64,000 nt of DNA, taken from the NCBI GenBank assembly GCA_963676865.2, contig CAXXSS010000004.1, positions 124,001 to 188,000 of the forward strand, in the 5' to 3' direction. This document shows, piece after piece, positions 34,561 to 44,155 of this stretch. Source of the stretch: JAAYUD01 sp963676865 (lineage in GTDB: Bacteria > Bacteroidota > Bacteroidia > Bacteroidales > Bacteroidaceae). Within the stretch, counting starts at the first letter, position 1, and each line of letters opens with the position of its first letter. A model generated the notes under the pieces. That model saw only the letters and a list, made by a program, of their open reading frames with translations, was not told where the DNA came from and searched no databases. The position numbers were made by a program, and so were the translations under genes.

Positions 34561-37497
34561 TTAATGTTTATTCTCAAATGTTCTAAGTAGCATATTCATC
34601 AATGAGTTACGTGCTGACTGTTCGGATATGCTTTCGAACGGGAAGCCCATGATGCAAGAACGATAACGGTTGCCTTCATAAAAAATAGCGGCTATTCCGT
34701 TGTTTCCATCATACTTTAAGATGGGGATTGCAGCGTCTTGGGGCATTAATATTTCGGGACTTGTCACGGCATACTGCCTTTTGTTTGGCTTACGTGTAAA
34801 CCGACAGCCTATTTTATTTCCTGATGCGGACGAGTCATCCTTGTTATCAGTTAGAGATGAACAGTATGTGTACTTTAGAATGTTGCGACAAAAAGCTTTA
34901 TCGGATGAATCGTTTGCCATATCGCTTCCAATATACGAGCCACTGATAAAAAGATTGCCTCCTGCCATGCAATAGCTACGTAAAATGCGTTGCATACGAT
35001 CATCAAAAGTTTTGTACTTCTTGAGTCCGTATTTATCGTACTTTTGTAATCCCATCAGTATATCAATGCAGCGATATGCTGATAGTTGTTTGATGTGACT
35101 CGGTTTGATAAGCGGTTCATCTTCTCCAATATATTCATCGAATGCCTCTCGGCTGCAAGAAACAAATCCCCATCGACCGGTGGCTTGGATGGCGATGCCA
35201 TGAATATATGGATAATCGAACGTATTGCCTGCAATGGTTTTACCTTCGAGTTCTTCGGTACTATAACCTAAACTTCCGGAACCTTCGCGTCCTCCGGCCC
35301 AACGATTAAAGACCGTTTGTTTGCCACACAAAGAAATATTGCTGCCATAGGCTACACCGGGATCTTTATTAATATCGAATCCTAAAGAGTCCGGATTCTC
35401 CACAATATAAGGTGCGCTTAGTCTATCGAAACCATTAACAATCAGTACCCGTCCCTTTTCTCTCTTCAACCTCATGGCCGATAATGTTTGTGAAGGAAAA
35501 CTCTCGCCACCTCGATTGGCAGCTGTAACGTAGAAAGAATAAATCTTGCCCGGTTTTACTTTCAGGGTATAAGATGTTTGAAGCACTGGTGTGCCATTAT
35601 CAAAGCTAGCAGAATCTTCTCGTTGATATACGATGTAGTTGCGAGGAGAAGCACTAGGCTCTAGCGGGTCTTCTACTCCTTTCCAAGAGAGAGTCAACGT
35701 ATTCTTTTTAGTTCCGTAGCGTATTGCAAAATGGCTTATAGGTAAAGGTTGTACTTCATAGCTTTCTTTGTGTTGCGAAGTGATAAATCGTAATATACCT
35801 TTATATATAGCCCTTGCCATCGAAAACTTAAAGTTGGGATCTTGCGCCAGTTGCATATCTTTAAAGTTTTGGTGCGAGAGCATTTCGATGATAGTTGATG
35901 GAACAACGGGAACTCTGGATTCGCTATAATTCCTATTCCACATTGCTCTACGTTGCCAATCGATACCAAACTTATTATTTAGCTCTTGTTGTATTTCGCT
36001 AATGACAATGTCGCAAAGATCTCGTGATGCGTAGCGGCTTGTACCTGCATTAAGTTTGCCGTTGTTCGTGTCGGTGGTATAGATACCTAGTGTGCCTATA
36101 AAATTATTTGCATCATATCCTGCATCCGTATGAAAGGCCATTGATAACTCAAAAGGGACTTTCAGTCCATTGTCTTCAGGATTAAAAACCGATCCGCCTG
36201 AGAGATAATTAATCATCAAACTTCGAGTATTGATATCGTCTTTATAATCGTTTGCGCCTTTGTTTCCGTTGTATACTTTTTCGGGCATTCCCGCCCATTG
36301 TGCATAATATCGCGCCCCTTCCAAGTATCGAGGTAGTCCACTAGTGCTGCCTCCACGCGAGATGTTACCCATGCCCCCGCCGAAGCGTACTGCATCGGCA
36401 GTTACTACGCCGTTTTCATCGCTTTCGTTACTCAAAACGACTTTATCGTATTCCAAAGCTCCTTTATCAAAGTCGAATGTTCCGAGATATACCCATGTAC
36501 CTGCACCTATTTGTTGGTTTACATTGAACACTGTGGCTTCGCCTTTGTGATATACGGTGTATCGGGCATCACTTATACTATTGGGAAGGGTTTTGTAGGA
36601 TACGTATACGGCATATTTGCCTGCTTCGGGAATATCGGGTATCCACTCTGCTGATCCTCGATTAGCTTTGTGAGCCGTTTCAATATATCTTGATGAACCC
36701 ATTGAAAAAGGATTCTCACCATTTTCGTATATCTTTTTGCGATTGGCAAAACCTCCTCCCTCAGCACGTTGCCATTGATGACGCGAGGAGTTGTTTTCAA
36801 TATAACGTGAACTACTTTTGGGAGAATCATTGTCGACTATGACTTCGTTTGTTTGAATATCTCTTTCTCTCGGAGTGAAGACTATGGCACCGGCATGTTC
36901 GAGCATCGGTATTAAATAAGGAGTGATAAAAGATTGTGAAAACAAATCTTCTGTAGTGCAAAATAAGCGTGGACGTTGCCAAACCCATCCTGCTGTTCCG
37001 GCATAATATTTACCGTGGCTTTGCCATAAGCCTATATGCCGTTCTTGTAGTCCTCTAGTTACTTTATAAGGTAGGGATAAATTACTTACCCAGGGGTTGA
37101 TGTTTGATGTTAGGTCTACTTCGAGGCGATCATTATCTTTCTTTTGCTTTTTGCGATAATAATTGGGTATTAAATCTTCTATTGTCTTATTGTCTGTATA
37201 GAGCGTTATCTTAAAGAATCTGACGGGACCAGGTAGTAATCCTTTTATCTCCGAATAGATACTATCTACATTGTTTTGCCGAAATGACTGGTATCCAAAA
37301 GCTTCTGACGCATAGATATTAATAGTGCGATTATCGTAATCGATATTGAAAGAAGACAATTTGGGCGTGACAAAAGTCTTTTTGTATTGAGAGAAATAGG
37401 TTTGAAGTCTTGAGCCTACAACAGAATCTTGCTGTTGTGCCCAGATTGAAGTATTAATTAAGGAAAAGATACATATAATAAATAATTTTCTACTCAT
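34561..37497 (-). CDS. N-acetylmuramoyl-L-alanine amidase-like protein with golvesin and fibronectin III domains
   Basis: A 978-residue exported protein (signal peptide MSRKLFIICIFSLINTS). Amidase_3-like elements appear in order: WQSHGKYY near residue 160, TEDLFSQSFITPYL near 180, AFHTDAGYD near 455 and STIIEMLSHQNF near 535, which would supply the zinc His/Glu/His and catalytic Glu. Between the second and third lies an inserted golvesin/xanthan-lyase-type beta domain (about 230-375, ending VTADAVRFGGG). A fibronectin type III domain follows (about 600-690) and a C-terminal domain of unknown type. Database labels of xanthan lyase for such proteins are likely misleading. The upstream GTG at 37506 is less likely as start. 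Confidence 0.75.
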   Translation of the reverse strand: MSRKLFIICIFSLINTSIWAQQQDSVVGSRLQTYFSQYKKTFVTPKLSSFNIDYDNRTINIYASEAFGYQSFRQNNVDSIYSEIKGLLPGPVRFFKITLYTDNKTIEDLIPNYYRKKQKKDNDRLEVDLTSNINPWVSNLSLPYKVTRGLQERHIGLWQSHGKYYAGTAGWVWQRPRLFCTTEDLFSQSFITPYLIPMLEHAGAIVFTPRERDIQTNEVIVDNDSPKSSSRYIENNSSRHQWQRAEGGGFANRKKIYENGENPFSMGSSRYIETAHKANRGSAEWIPDIPEAGKYAVYVSYKTLPNSISDARYTVYHKGEATVFNVNQQIGAGTWVYLGTFDFDKGALEYDKVVLSNESDENGVVTADAVRFGGGMGNISRGGSTSGLPRYLEGARYYAQWAGMPEKVYNGNKGANDYKDDINTRSLMINYLSGGSVFNPEDNGLKVPFELSMAFHTDAGYDANNFIGTLGIYTTDTNNGKLNAGTSRYASRDLCDIVISEIQQELNNKFGIDWQRRAMWNRNYSESRVPVVPSTIIEMLSHQNFKDMQLAQDPNFKFSMARAIYKGILRFITSQHKESYEVQPLPISHFAIRYGTKKNTLTLSWKGVEDPLEPSASPRNYIVYQREDSASFDNGTPVLQTSYTLKVKPGKIYSFYVTAANRGGESFPSQTLSAMRLKREKGRVLIVNGFDRLSAPYIVENPDSLGFDINKDPGVAYGSNISLCGKQTVFNRWAGGREGSGSLGYSTEELEGKTIAGNTFDYPYIHGIAIQATGRWGFVSCSREAFDEYIGEDEPLIKPSHIKQLSAYRCIDILMGLQKYDKYGLKKYKTFDDRMQRILRSYCMAGGNLFISGSYIGSDMANDSSDKAFCRNILKYTYCSSLTDNKDDSSASGNKIGCRFTRKPNKRQYAVTSPEILMPQDAAIPILKYDGNNGIAAIFYEGNRYRSCIMGFPFESISEQSARNSLMNMLLRTFENKH

Positions 37498-37546
37498 ATA
37501 TAACACTATTTTAGTTGCAAAAATAGTTTTTTAATTTCGTAATAAC

Positions 37547-37554
37547 TAACTTTG
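37547..37554 (+). promoter_or_regulatory. -7 element for the NagB/PIG-L gene
   Basis: TAACTTTG fits TAnnTTTG, in the divergent spacer. It leaves a leader of about 70 bases before ATG 37631. Confidence 0.45.
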
Positions 37555-37630
37555 CATGACAAAAGAGGATAAATAACAAATTTTTTTATTGAAAAGAATT
37601 TATTTTATAAATATAAATATATCTACAGTA

Positions 37631-39622
37631 ATGAAAACAAACCTTACTTCCCAAATCACTCTTAAAAATGTCTCGCCTAAGTATTACAGACCAGAGAATG
37701 CTTTTGAGAAATCGGTATTGACCCGATTGGAAAAGACCCCTACAGATATTTATGCATCTATAGAGGAGGGAACACAACATGTAGCGCTCGAAATAGCACA
37801 AACTATTCGTAACAAACAAAAAGAGGGACGTTTTTGTGTGATGGCTTTGCCCGGTGGAAACTCACCGCGCAATCTGTATGCCGAATTGGTACGAATGCAC
37901 CAAAAAGAGGGCTTGAGCTTCAGTAATGTAATCGTATTCAATATGTACGAATATTACCCATTGAATGCCGATGCTGTTAATAGTAATCTGAACTCATTGA
38001 AAGAAATGTTTCTCGATCGTGTGGACATAGACAAACAGAATATATTCTCGCCGAAAGGAACAATTGCACAAAATGATATATATGAATCTTGCCGCCTTTA
38101 CGAGCAACGTATTGAAAGCTTTGGCGGTATTGATATAGCTCTTTTGGGCATTGGTCGTGTGGGAAATATTGCATTCAACGAACCGGGTTCTCGTATCAAT
38201 TCTACTACTCGCCTTATTTTGCTTGATAATGATTCGCGTAACGAAGCGACTAAAATATTCGGTAAGATAGAGAATACTCCGATCAGTTCTATTACAATGG
38301 GGGTTTCTACTATTCTTGCTGCTAAAAAGATTTATCTTTTGGCATGGGGAGAAGAAAAGTCGGCAATGGTACAGCGTTGTGTCGAAGGCGAAATGAACGA
38401 TTCTATACCGGCTTCTTACTTGCAGTCCCACAATAATGCTCATGTCGTACTCGATCTTTCTGCCGCTAATGACTTGACGCGTATACGCCGTCCTTGGTTG
38501 GTTACTTCGTGCGACTGGGATGATAAACTGATCCGTAGTGCGATTGTATGGTTGTGCCAACTGACCGGTAAACCTATCTTAAAACTTACTAATCGCGATT
38601 ATAATGAAAACGGATTAAGTGAGCTTTTGGCTAAATTCGGTTCGGCTTATAACGTAAACATTAAGATATTCAACGATCTGCAACATACTATTACCGGTTG
38701 GCCTGGTGGTAAACCCAATGCCGATGATACGTATCGTCCCGAGCGTGCCAAACCATATCCCAAACGTATTATTGTCTTTTCTCCGCATCCCGATGATGAT
38801 GTTATTTCTATGGGTGGCACTCTTCGTCGTTTGGTAGAACAAAAGCATGAAGTGCATTTGGCTTATGAAACGTCGGGCAATATTGCTGTAGGTGATGAGG
38901 AAGTTATTCGGTTCTTGCACTTCATTAACGGCTTCAACCAGTTGTTTAATAATAGTGCAGATAAAGTCATCACAGACAAATATGCTGAAATTCGTAAATT
39001 CTTGGACAAAAAGAAAGACGGTGATGTCGACACACGAGACATTTTGACTTTTAAAGGTCTTATTCGGCGTGGCGAAGCTCGCACTGCATGTACATATAAC
39101 AAGATTCCGCTTTCTCGTGTTCATTTCCTCGATTTGCCTTTTTATGAGACAGGACGTATTGAAAAGAATGCGATAGGGGAAGCTGATGTGAAAATTGTAC
39201 TTGAATTGTTGCAGGCCCTTAAACCACAAGAGATTTTTATTGCCGGCGATTTGGCCGATCCACATGGAACGCATAAGGTTTGTACCAATGCCGTACTTGC
39301 CGCTATCGATCTGGAAAAAGAAGCGAAAGCCGAATGGTTGAAAGACTGCCGTATATGGATGTATCGTGGTGCATGGGCTGAATGGGAAATCGAGAATATC
39401 GAAATGGCTGTTCCTTTAAGTCCCGAAGAACTTCGTGCTAAGCGTAATAGTATTCTTAAGCATCAGTCTCAAATGGAGAGTGCTCCATTTTTGGGAAATG
39501 ACGAACGTTTGTTCTGGCAGCGTAGTGAAGATCGCAATCGCAATACTGCATCTATCTACGATCAGTTGGGCTTGGCTTCTTATGAGGCAATGGAAGCTTT
39601 CGTTCAGTATATGCCATTATAG
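37631..39622 (+). CDS. NagB-like domain fused to PIG-L/LmbE deacetylase
   Basis: A 663-residue fusion. Residues 40-290 are glucosamine-6-phosphate deaminase-like (VMALPGGNSPRNLY, IAFNEPGS), and residues 375-600 are a PIG-L-type zinc deacetylase (FSPHPDDDVISMGGTL, LADPHGTH). Proteins of this length are annotated as NagB in Bacteroides. However, the NagB catalytic residues appear replaced: NMDEY reads NMYEY and the GxxxDGH loop reads GIGRVGNIAFNEP, so Asp72, Asp141 and His143 (E. coli numbering) are Tyr, Val and Asn. The PIG-L metal motif HPDDD is intact. I therefore expect an N-deacetylase of an amino-sugar compound with a sugar-phosphate-binding domain. Confidence 0.88.
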   Translation: MKTNLTSQITLKNVSPKYYRPENAFEKSVLTRLEKTPTDIYASIEEGTQHVALEIAQTIRNKQKEGRFCVMALPGGNSPRNLYAELVRMHQKEGLSFSNVIVFNMYEYYPLNADAVNSNLNSLKEMFLDRVDIDKQNIFSPKGTIAQNDIYESCRLYEQRIESFGGIDIALLGIGRVGNIAFNEPGSRINSTTRLILLDNDSRNEATKIFGKIENTPISSITMGVSTILAAKKIYLLAWGEEKSAMVQRCVEGEMNDSIPASYLQSHNNAHVVLDLSAANDLTRIRRPWLVTSCDWDDKLIRSAIVWLCQLTGKPILKLTNRDYNENGLSELLAKFGSAYNVNIKIFNDLQHTITGWPGGKPNADDTYRPERAKPYPKRIIVFSPHPDDDVISMGGTLRRLVEQKHEVHLAYETSGNIAVGDEEVIRFLHFINGFNQLFNNSADKVITDKYAEIRKFLDKKKDGDVDTRDILTFKGLIRRGEARTACTYNKIPLSRVHFLDLPFYETGRIEKNAIGEADVKIVLELLQALKPQEIFIAGDLADPHGTHKVCTNAVLAAIDLEKEAKAEWLKDCRIWMYRGAWAEWEIENIEMAVPLSPEELRAKRNSILKHQSQMESAPFLGNDERLFWQRSEDRNRNTASIYDQLGLASYEAMEAFVQYMPL

Positions 39623-39680
39623 AAGATAAGAGTCTTTTTTATTAAATTCTATTACTCATAGAATATATATTTTAAGATTG

Positions 39681-39717
39681 GAGAGAATCGTGCTTAGCAT
39701 GGTTCTCTCTTTTTTTG
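39681..39717 (+). terminator. Terminator after the NagB/PIG-L gene
   Basis: Stem GAGAGAA / TTCTCTC around GTGCTTAGCAT is followed by a run of T residues, 58 bases after the stop. Confidence 0.8.
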
Positions 39718-39747
39718 CTTTCATGTTTTTTTAATGGTGTCTATTAA

Positions 39748-39780
39748 TTTGTTTTATAGCGTCTTAATTTAGTATCTTTG
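39748..39780 (+). promoter_or_regulatory. Promoter of the DUF486 gene
   Basis: TTTG at 39748-39751 and TATCTTTG at 39773-39780, 21 bases apart, match the Bacteroidetes -33/-7 pattern and lie 25 bases before the ATG. Confidence 0.6.
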
Positions 39781-39805
39781 CCGAGCTTTTTATAAAAATG
39801 ATGAT

Positions 39806-40174
39806 ATGAAGTCTTTATATACTATTTTATTATTGGTGGTTTCGAATGCGTTTATGACTTTTGCATGGTATGGTCATCTCAAGTTACAAGAAATGAAAAT
39901 AACGACACATTGGCCGCTTATTTTGATTATTTTGATGTCATGGAGCATTGCTTTTGTTGAATATTGTTTTTCTATACCTGCCAATAGGATGGGCTACATA
40001 GGCAATGGTGGTCCTTATTCTTTAGTTCAACTAAAAGTATTGCAAGAGTGTATTACGTTGATCGTGTTTGCCGGTATCACTTCTTTTGCATTTGGCAATG
40101 AGTCTTTTCATTGGAATCATTTAGCTGCTTGTTTTTGTTTGATCATGGCTGTATACTTTGCATTTATGAAATAG
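39806..40174 (+). CDS. DUF486 (DMT-superfamily) small membrane protein
   Basis: A 122-residue protein with four predicted spans. The segments SNAFMTFAWYGHLK near residue 14 and the central EYCFSIPANRMGY (about 51-63) are characteristic of DUF486 proteins, small relatives of the drug/metabolite transporter superfamily. Substrate unknown; single-gene unit. Confidence 0.9.
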   Translation: MKSLYTILLLVVSNAFMTFAWYGHLKLQEMKITTHWPLILIILMSWSIAFVEYCFSIPANRMGYIGNGGPYSLVQLKVLQECITLIVFAGITSFAFGNESFHWNHLAACFCLIMAVYFAFMK

Positions 40175-40203
40175 ACTTTTGTTATAGAACTCATAGATAT
40201 TAG

Positions 40204-40287
40204 ATAAGTACGAAACTTGCGACTCACGGGCGTGAGTCGCAAGTTTCGTACTTATGTTTTTTCCGACTCACGGGCGTGAGTCGCAAG
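40204..40287. repeat. Palindromic array D (two identical units 44 bases apart)
   Basis: A 25-bp perfect inverted repeat (40204-40228 and 40231-40255, two-base loop) is followed by six T residues. A second copy of its central 24 bases (CGACTCACGGGCGTGAGT plus six more) stands at 40264-40287, exactly 44 = 2 x 22 bases after the first at 40220-40243. The unit between them, 40242-40263, is diverged. It lies between the convergent DUF486 and pepC genes and may also serve as a terminator. Confidence 0.85.
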
Positions 40288-40352
40288 CGATATAAGGATG
40301 AAACCTTTTTTTCTTATATTCCGATTTAAAGAAAGTAGTAATCTAAATTTTA

Positions 40353-41747
40353 TTATTCTTCTTGTTTGAACATTGGATCCCAACTGGCCAGTTTAATCGG
40401 TTTCTGCTTGTTTATCTCGAGAACCTTTGCTGTAGCATATTTGCTTTTAACAACTAAGCGAAACATGTATTCATTCAACCAACGGTCGGTCATAATCAGA
40501 TGTCCTTTATATCCACTATCAGCTCCCCAACTGTTCTCTACCATCCATTTTGCGGGTTTACCTTCTTTGTCGAAGTCTACAGCCATAAGGCACATGGCAT
40601 GTGTAGAACCGCTGGTAAAACTCTGAATACGTTGTGCTTTGTCCATATTGAATGTTGTGCCGAGCAATGACGCATAATCGTAATTGTTCATATCGAGAAG
40701 CCCGCGCTTGGAATCGAGCTCTTTGCCTACATCACAAGAGAAATACATCATCGTACTATCTTTCAACGAAGCTATGGCCATCTCTTTAATATCTTCCATC
40801 GGCAGATTGACGTAGGTCCAGTCTTTTCCTTCGATGATATGTCGGTCATAGTCTATTTGATAATTCTTATAATAGGGGCGGGTTGGGTCGTTCATTATCA
40901 TCAGATAGTTGGTGTAAGCATCTTTATCGATATATTTGTCGCGAAAAGATTTTGGCGTATAAGTTCCGCTGTCTATAAGATTGCCTTTGCTATTTCTCAT
41001 TGTATAGGCAAAGTCTGTAGGAGGTACTCCCAAGTTCAGAACAAGTATCCTATAAACGGTTTGAAGCATTTCAACTTTTTGTTTTTCCAATTGCGAAGTG
41101 CCTATTCCTTTGGTTGAGGCTTCACGTAGTTGGAGTGCAAACTCACGTAGCTTAAGTTCCAAAACTCTGCTCATTTGGGAAGTATTGTTGCTGCTTTTTG
41201 TTTCGTGCATTGCTTCGCGGGGCACTGCACCGTATTTTGCAATTAAGTCTGCTACGCCGGTGAAGTTGCCGCCATCATTTATCACATTGTGAAAAAGCCA
41301 ATCTACCGTTTTATCGTCCATCGGCTTTTTGCTCGTTTCGATGATTCGTTCCAAGAATATATTTGATTTTTCTAATAAATCGTAGAACGAAAGATAGATT
41401 TGAGAGAATTCGAAACTATCCGGATGATATTTGGCAATGACTTTGGCACGCATCGTATTCAGTCCGCTGAACAACCAGCATCTTCCAGATTGTTTTTGGT
41501 CGGTTATGCCTTTCGAGTCGAGTTCAATAGAGAAATGCGTGTCAATTGAATTTTGATTGTCTTCGTTTGTTGCCAAAGACTTCAGATCACAGTTGCCTAT
41601 CGCATTACGAATAGCTTTGTCTGTCACATCGTTCTTGTATGACTTCTTTATTTGGTTAAGAGTTGTTTCGTCAATACTTTTTTGTCCAAAGGCGATTGGG
41701 CATACGAACGCTATCAAAACCAAGCTAAGTAAAATAGTTCGTTTCAT
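40353..41747 (-). CDS. pepC: Aminopeptidase C (bleomycin-hydrolase family C1B), exported
   Basis: A 464-residue papain-fold cysteine aminopeptidase. Active-site Cys lies in KQSGRCWLFSGLN (about residue 90), His in STHAMCLMAVD (about 379) and Asn in VENSWGADSG (about 401). Unlike cytoplasmic PepC it has a signal peptide (MKRTILLSLVLIAFVCPIAFG), so it acts in the periplasm or outside, removing N-terminal residues from peptides. ATG 41753 is an alternative start two codons upstream. It stands alone, with a terminator-like hairpin beyond its start. Confidence 0.92.
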   Translation of the reverse strand: MKRTILLSLVLIAFVCPIAFGQKSIDETTLNQIKKSYKNDVTDKAIRNAIGNCDLKSLATNEDNQNSIDTHFSIELDSKGITDQKQSGRCWLFSGLNTMRAKVIAKYHPDSFEFSQIYLSFYDLLEKSNIFLERIIETSKKPMDDKTVDWLFHNVINDGGNFTGVADLIAKYGAVPREAMHETKSSNNTSQMSRVLELKLREFALQLREASTKGIGTSQLEKQKVEMLQTVYRILVLNLGVPPTDFAYTMRNSKGNLIDSGTYTPKSFRDKYIDKDAYTNYLMIMNDPTRPYYKNYQIDYDRHIIEGKDWTYVNLPMEDIKEMAIASLKDSTMMYFSCDVGKELDSKRGLLDMNNYDYASLLGTTFNMDKAQRIQSFTSGSTHAMCLMAVDFDKEGKPAKWMVENSWGADSGYKGHLIMTDRWLNEYMFRLVVKSKYATAKVLEINKQKPIKLASWDPMFKQEE

Positions 41748-41809
41748 TATCATTTGATTATTTAATGGGTTTCGTTACAAAAATACAACATTTAGGGCAG
41801 ATATGAAAC

Positions 41810-41841
41810 AATAAAAGTGTGTTTAGGAACACACTTTTATT
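41810..41841 (-). terminator. Terminator of the fucose/polysaccharide operon
   Basis: A perfect 14-bp stem (AATAAAAGTGTGTT and its complement) with a four-base loop at 41810-41841, 16 bases beyond the fcl stop on the minus strand. Confidence 0.8.
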
Positions 41842-41857
41842 ATCGTTTGAAAATATT

Positions 41858-42982
41858 TTAATTTTTCCGATACCAATCTACCAACTTTTCTACGCCTTCA
41901 TCTATTTCTATTTTGTGATGCCATCCTAAATGATGAAGTTTGGATACATCAATCAATTTGCGCATTGTTCCATCAGGTTTGGTATCATCCCATTCTATAC
42001 AGCCTTCATATCCGATTGTCTTCTTGATGAGTTCTGCCAGTTCGGCGATAGTCAGCTCTTTTCCTGTGCCTACATTGATATGGCAATTGCGAACTTCGGG
42101 TATTGGGTATTTCTCTTCATGAAGTTGCGACGTTGTCTTGTCTTGCATGTTGTCGGGTAGTCCATTCAGATCTTTGTAGTCTACATGCTCGAGCACGTAT
42201 ACAGAAGCATCTGCCATCTCTTCACTCCACAAAAATTCGCGAAGCGGTTTGCCTGTTCCCCATAGCACTAGTTTGTCGCTGAATATGCCATATCGTTTCA
42301 TCATCTCTGTTATTGCTTCTTTAGAAGAACTTCCATTCACTTCTTTCACCGGAAGCTTATTGAGATCTTTGCGAATCAGTTTCCAATCGTCGCGGTGTAG
42401 AGCGTCGGCAAGAATCATCTTTCTAATCATAGCCGGCATGACATGGCTGGTTACCAAATCGAAGTTATCATTTGGTCCATAGAGATTGGTAGGCATCACA
42501 GCAATATAGTTGGTGCCGTATTGCATATTGAAACTCTCGCACATTTTAAGTCCTGCTATTTTGGCAATGGCATAAGGCTCGTTTGTGTATTCAAGTGGGG
42601 AGGTGAGTAGAGCATCTTCTTTCATAGGCTGTGGAGCATTCTTGGGATAAATGCATGTGCTGCCCAAAAAAAGCAACTTCTTTACATTGTGACGGAAACT
42701 CTCTCCGATTACATTTTGTTGGATTTGCAGGTTGCGATAGATAAAATCTGCACGATATATACTATTGGCCATAATACCTCCTACAAAAGCCGCAGCTAGA
42801 ATAACATATTCGGGTTGCTCTTCATCAAAAAAATGTCTGACTGCTATGCTGTCAAGCAAATCCAATTCTTTGTGAGTACGCCCCACTAAATTGGTATATC
42901 CTTTGCCCTCGAGTATTTTCCAGATAGCGCTCCCCACCAAACCATGATGTCCGGCGACATAAATCTTTGAATTCTTTTCCAT
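41858..42982 (-). CDS. fcl: GDP-L-fucose synthase
   Basis: A 374-residue short-chain dehydrogenase/epimerase that turns GDP-4-keto-6-deoxymannose into GDP-L-fucose with NADPH. It has the nucleotide-binding GHHGLVGSAIW near residue 12, the motif LGSTCIYPKNAPQP near 106 and the catalytic YxxxK in EPYAIAKIAGLKM near 137. It starts nine bases after the gmd stop, so the two steps of de novo GDP-fucose synthesis are coupled. Confidence 0.95.
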   Translation of the reverse strand: MEKNSKIYVAGHHGLVGSAIWKILEGKGYTNLVGRTHKELDLLDSIAVRHFFDEEQPEYVILAAAFVGGIMANSIYRADFIYRNLQIQQNVIGESFRHNVKKLLFLGSTCIYPKNAPQPMKEDALLTSPLEYTNEPYAIAKIAGLKMCESFNMQYGTNYIAVMPTNLYGPNDNFDLVTSHVMPAMIRKMILADALHRDDWKLIRKDLNKLPVKEVNGSSSKEAITEMMKRYGIFSDKLVLWGTGKPLREFLWSEEMADASVYVLEHVDYKDLNGLPDNMQDKTTSQLHEEKYPIPEVRNCHINVGTGKELTIAELAELIKKTIGYEGCIEWDDTKPDGTMRKLIDVSKLHHLGWHHKIEIDEGVEKLVDWYRKN

Positions 42983-42991
42983 CCTCTGCTT

Positions 42992-44095
42992 TTACATAAA
43001 TGTTCCGTCTTGTTTGTCCAATTCTGCTTTCAGGTGTAGCTTCTTTGCAAATTTCAAGTCGTGTTCAACCATTATTTTTACCAATTCGGGAAAAGAAGTT
43101 GTTTGTGGATTCCAGCCTAGTACTCCTTTTGCTTTGCTAGGGTCGCCAAGCAATTGTTCTACCTCTGCGGGGCGGAAATATTTTTTGTCTACTTCTACCA
43201 ATACGTTGCCTGTTTTTGTATCGATACCTTTCTCTTCAACGCCTTTTCCTTCCCAATGGAGTTCGATGCCTGCTTCTCTGAAAGCAAGTGTGGTGAATTC
43301 ACGAACAGAATGATTTTCTCCTGTTGCAATGACAAAGTCTTCTGGCTTATCGTGCTGTAGCATGAGCCACATACACTCCACATAATCTTTGGCATATCCC
43401 CAATCTCTTAAGGAATCCAAATTGCCTAAGTATAGTTTATCTTGATAGCCGAGTGCGATACGGGCTACTGCCAATGTAATCTTACGGGTAACGAAGGTTT
43501 CGCCACGGCGTTCACTCTCGTGATTGAAAAGGATACCGTTGACAGCAAACATGTTGTAACTCTCACGATAGTTTTTCACGATCCAATAGCCATATAGTTT
43601 GGCGACGCCGTATGGTGAACGTGGATAAAAGGGCGTTGTTTCTTTTTGAGGTATTTCTTGTACCAAACCGAATAGTTCCGAAGTAGAAGCTTGATAGATA
43701 CGTGTTTTTTCGGCAAGGCCTAACATTTTTACCGCTTCAAGCAGTCTAAGTGTACCTGTTGCGTCAGTTTCGGCTGTATATTCAGGAACATCAAAACTTA
43801 CTTTAACGTGACTTTGGGCAGCAAGATTGTAGATTTCATCGGGTTGTATCTCTTGAATCAAACGAATCAAGGAGCTGGAATCTGTCATATCGGCATAATG
43901 TAGGTTTACCTGACGATTCCTTTTCATGTCGCGTACCCATTCATCGAGATAAAGATGCTCTATTCTTCCTGTATTGAAAGAGGATGAACGGCGAAGTGTT
44001 CCATGTACTTCGTAATCTTTATTTAATAGAAATTCTGCAAGGAATGAACCGTCTTGTCCGGTAATACCTGTGATTAATGCAATTTTCTTTTTCAT
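42992..44095 (-). CDS. gmd: GDP-mannose 4,6-dehydratase
   Basis: A 367-residue dehydratase for the first step from GDP-mannose to GDP-fucose. The Rossmann motif ITGITGQDGSFLAEFL is at residues 8-23, the active-site Ser/Thr in QASTSELFG near 135, YxxxK in SPYGVAKLYGYW near 160, and NHESERRGETFVTRKI near 193. The length is normal for the family. Confidence 0.96.
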   Translation of the reverse strand: MKKKIALITGITGQDGSFLAEFLLNKDYEVHGTLRRSSSFNTGRIEHLYLDEWVRDMKRNRQVNLHYADMTDSSSLIRLIQEIQPDEIYNLAAQSHVKVSFDVPEYTAETDATGTLRLLEAVKMLGLAEKTRIYQASTSELFGLVQEIPQKETTPFYPRSPYGVAKLYGYWIVKNYRESYNMFAVNGILFNHESERRGETFVTRKITLAVARIALGYQDKLYLGNLDSLRDWGYAKDYVECMWLMLQHDKPEDFVIATGENHSVREFTTLAFREAGIELHWEGKGVEEKGIDTKTGNVLVEVDKKYFRPAEVEQLLGDPSKAKGVLGWNPQTTSFPELVKIMVEHDLKFAKKLHLKAELDKQDGTFM

Positions 44096-44155
44096 GTTTT
44101 TTCTTTAATAAGTTGATGCAAATATAGTAAAAACTTTGCACATCTATTAGTGTCG

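Noticed and set aside
37994..39274. Long antisense frames of 188 and 219 codons on the minus strand
   Set aside because: Both are shadows of the NagB/PIG-L fusion, whose motifs are clear on the plus strand.
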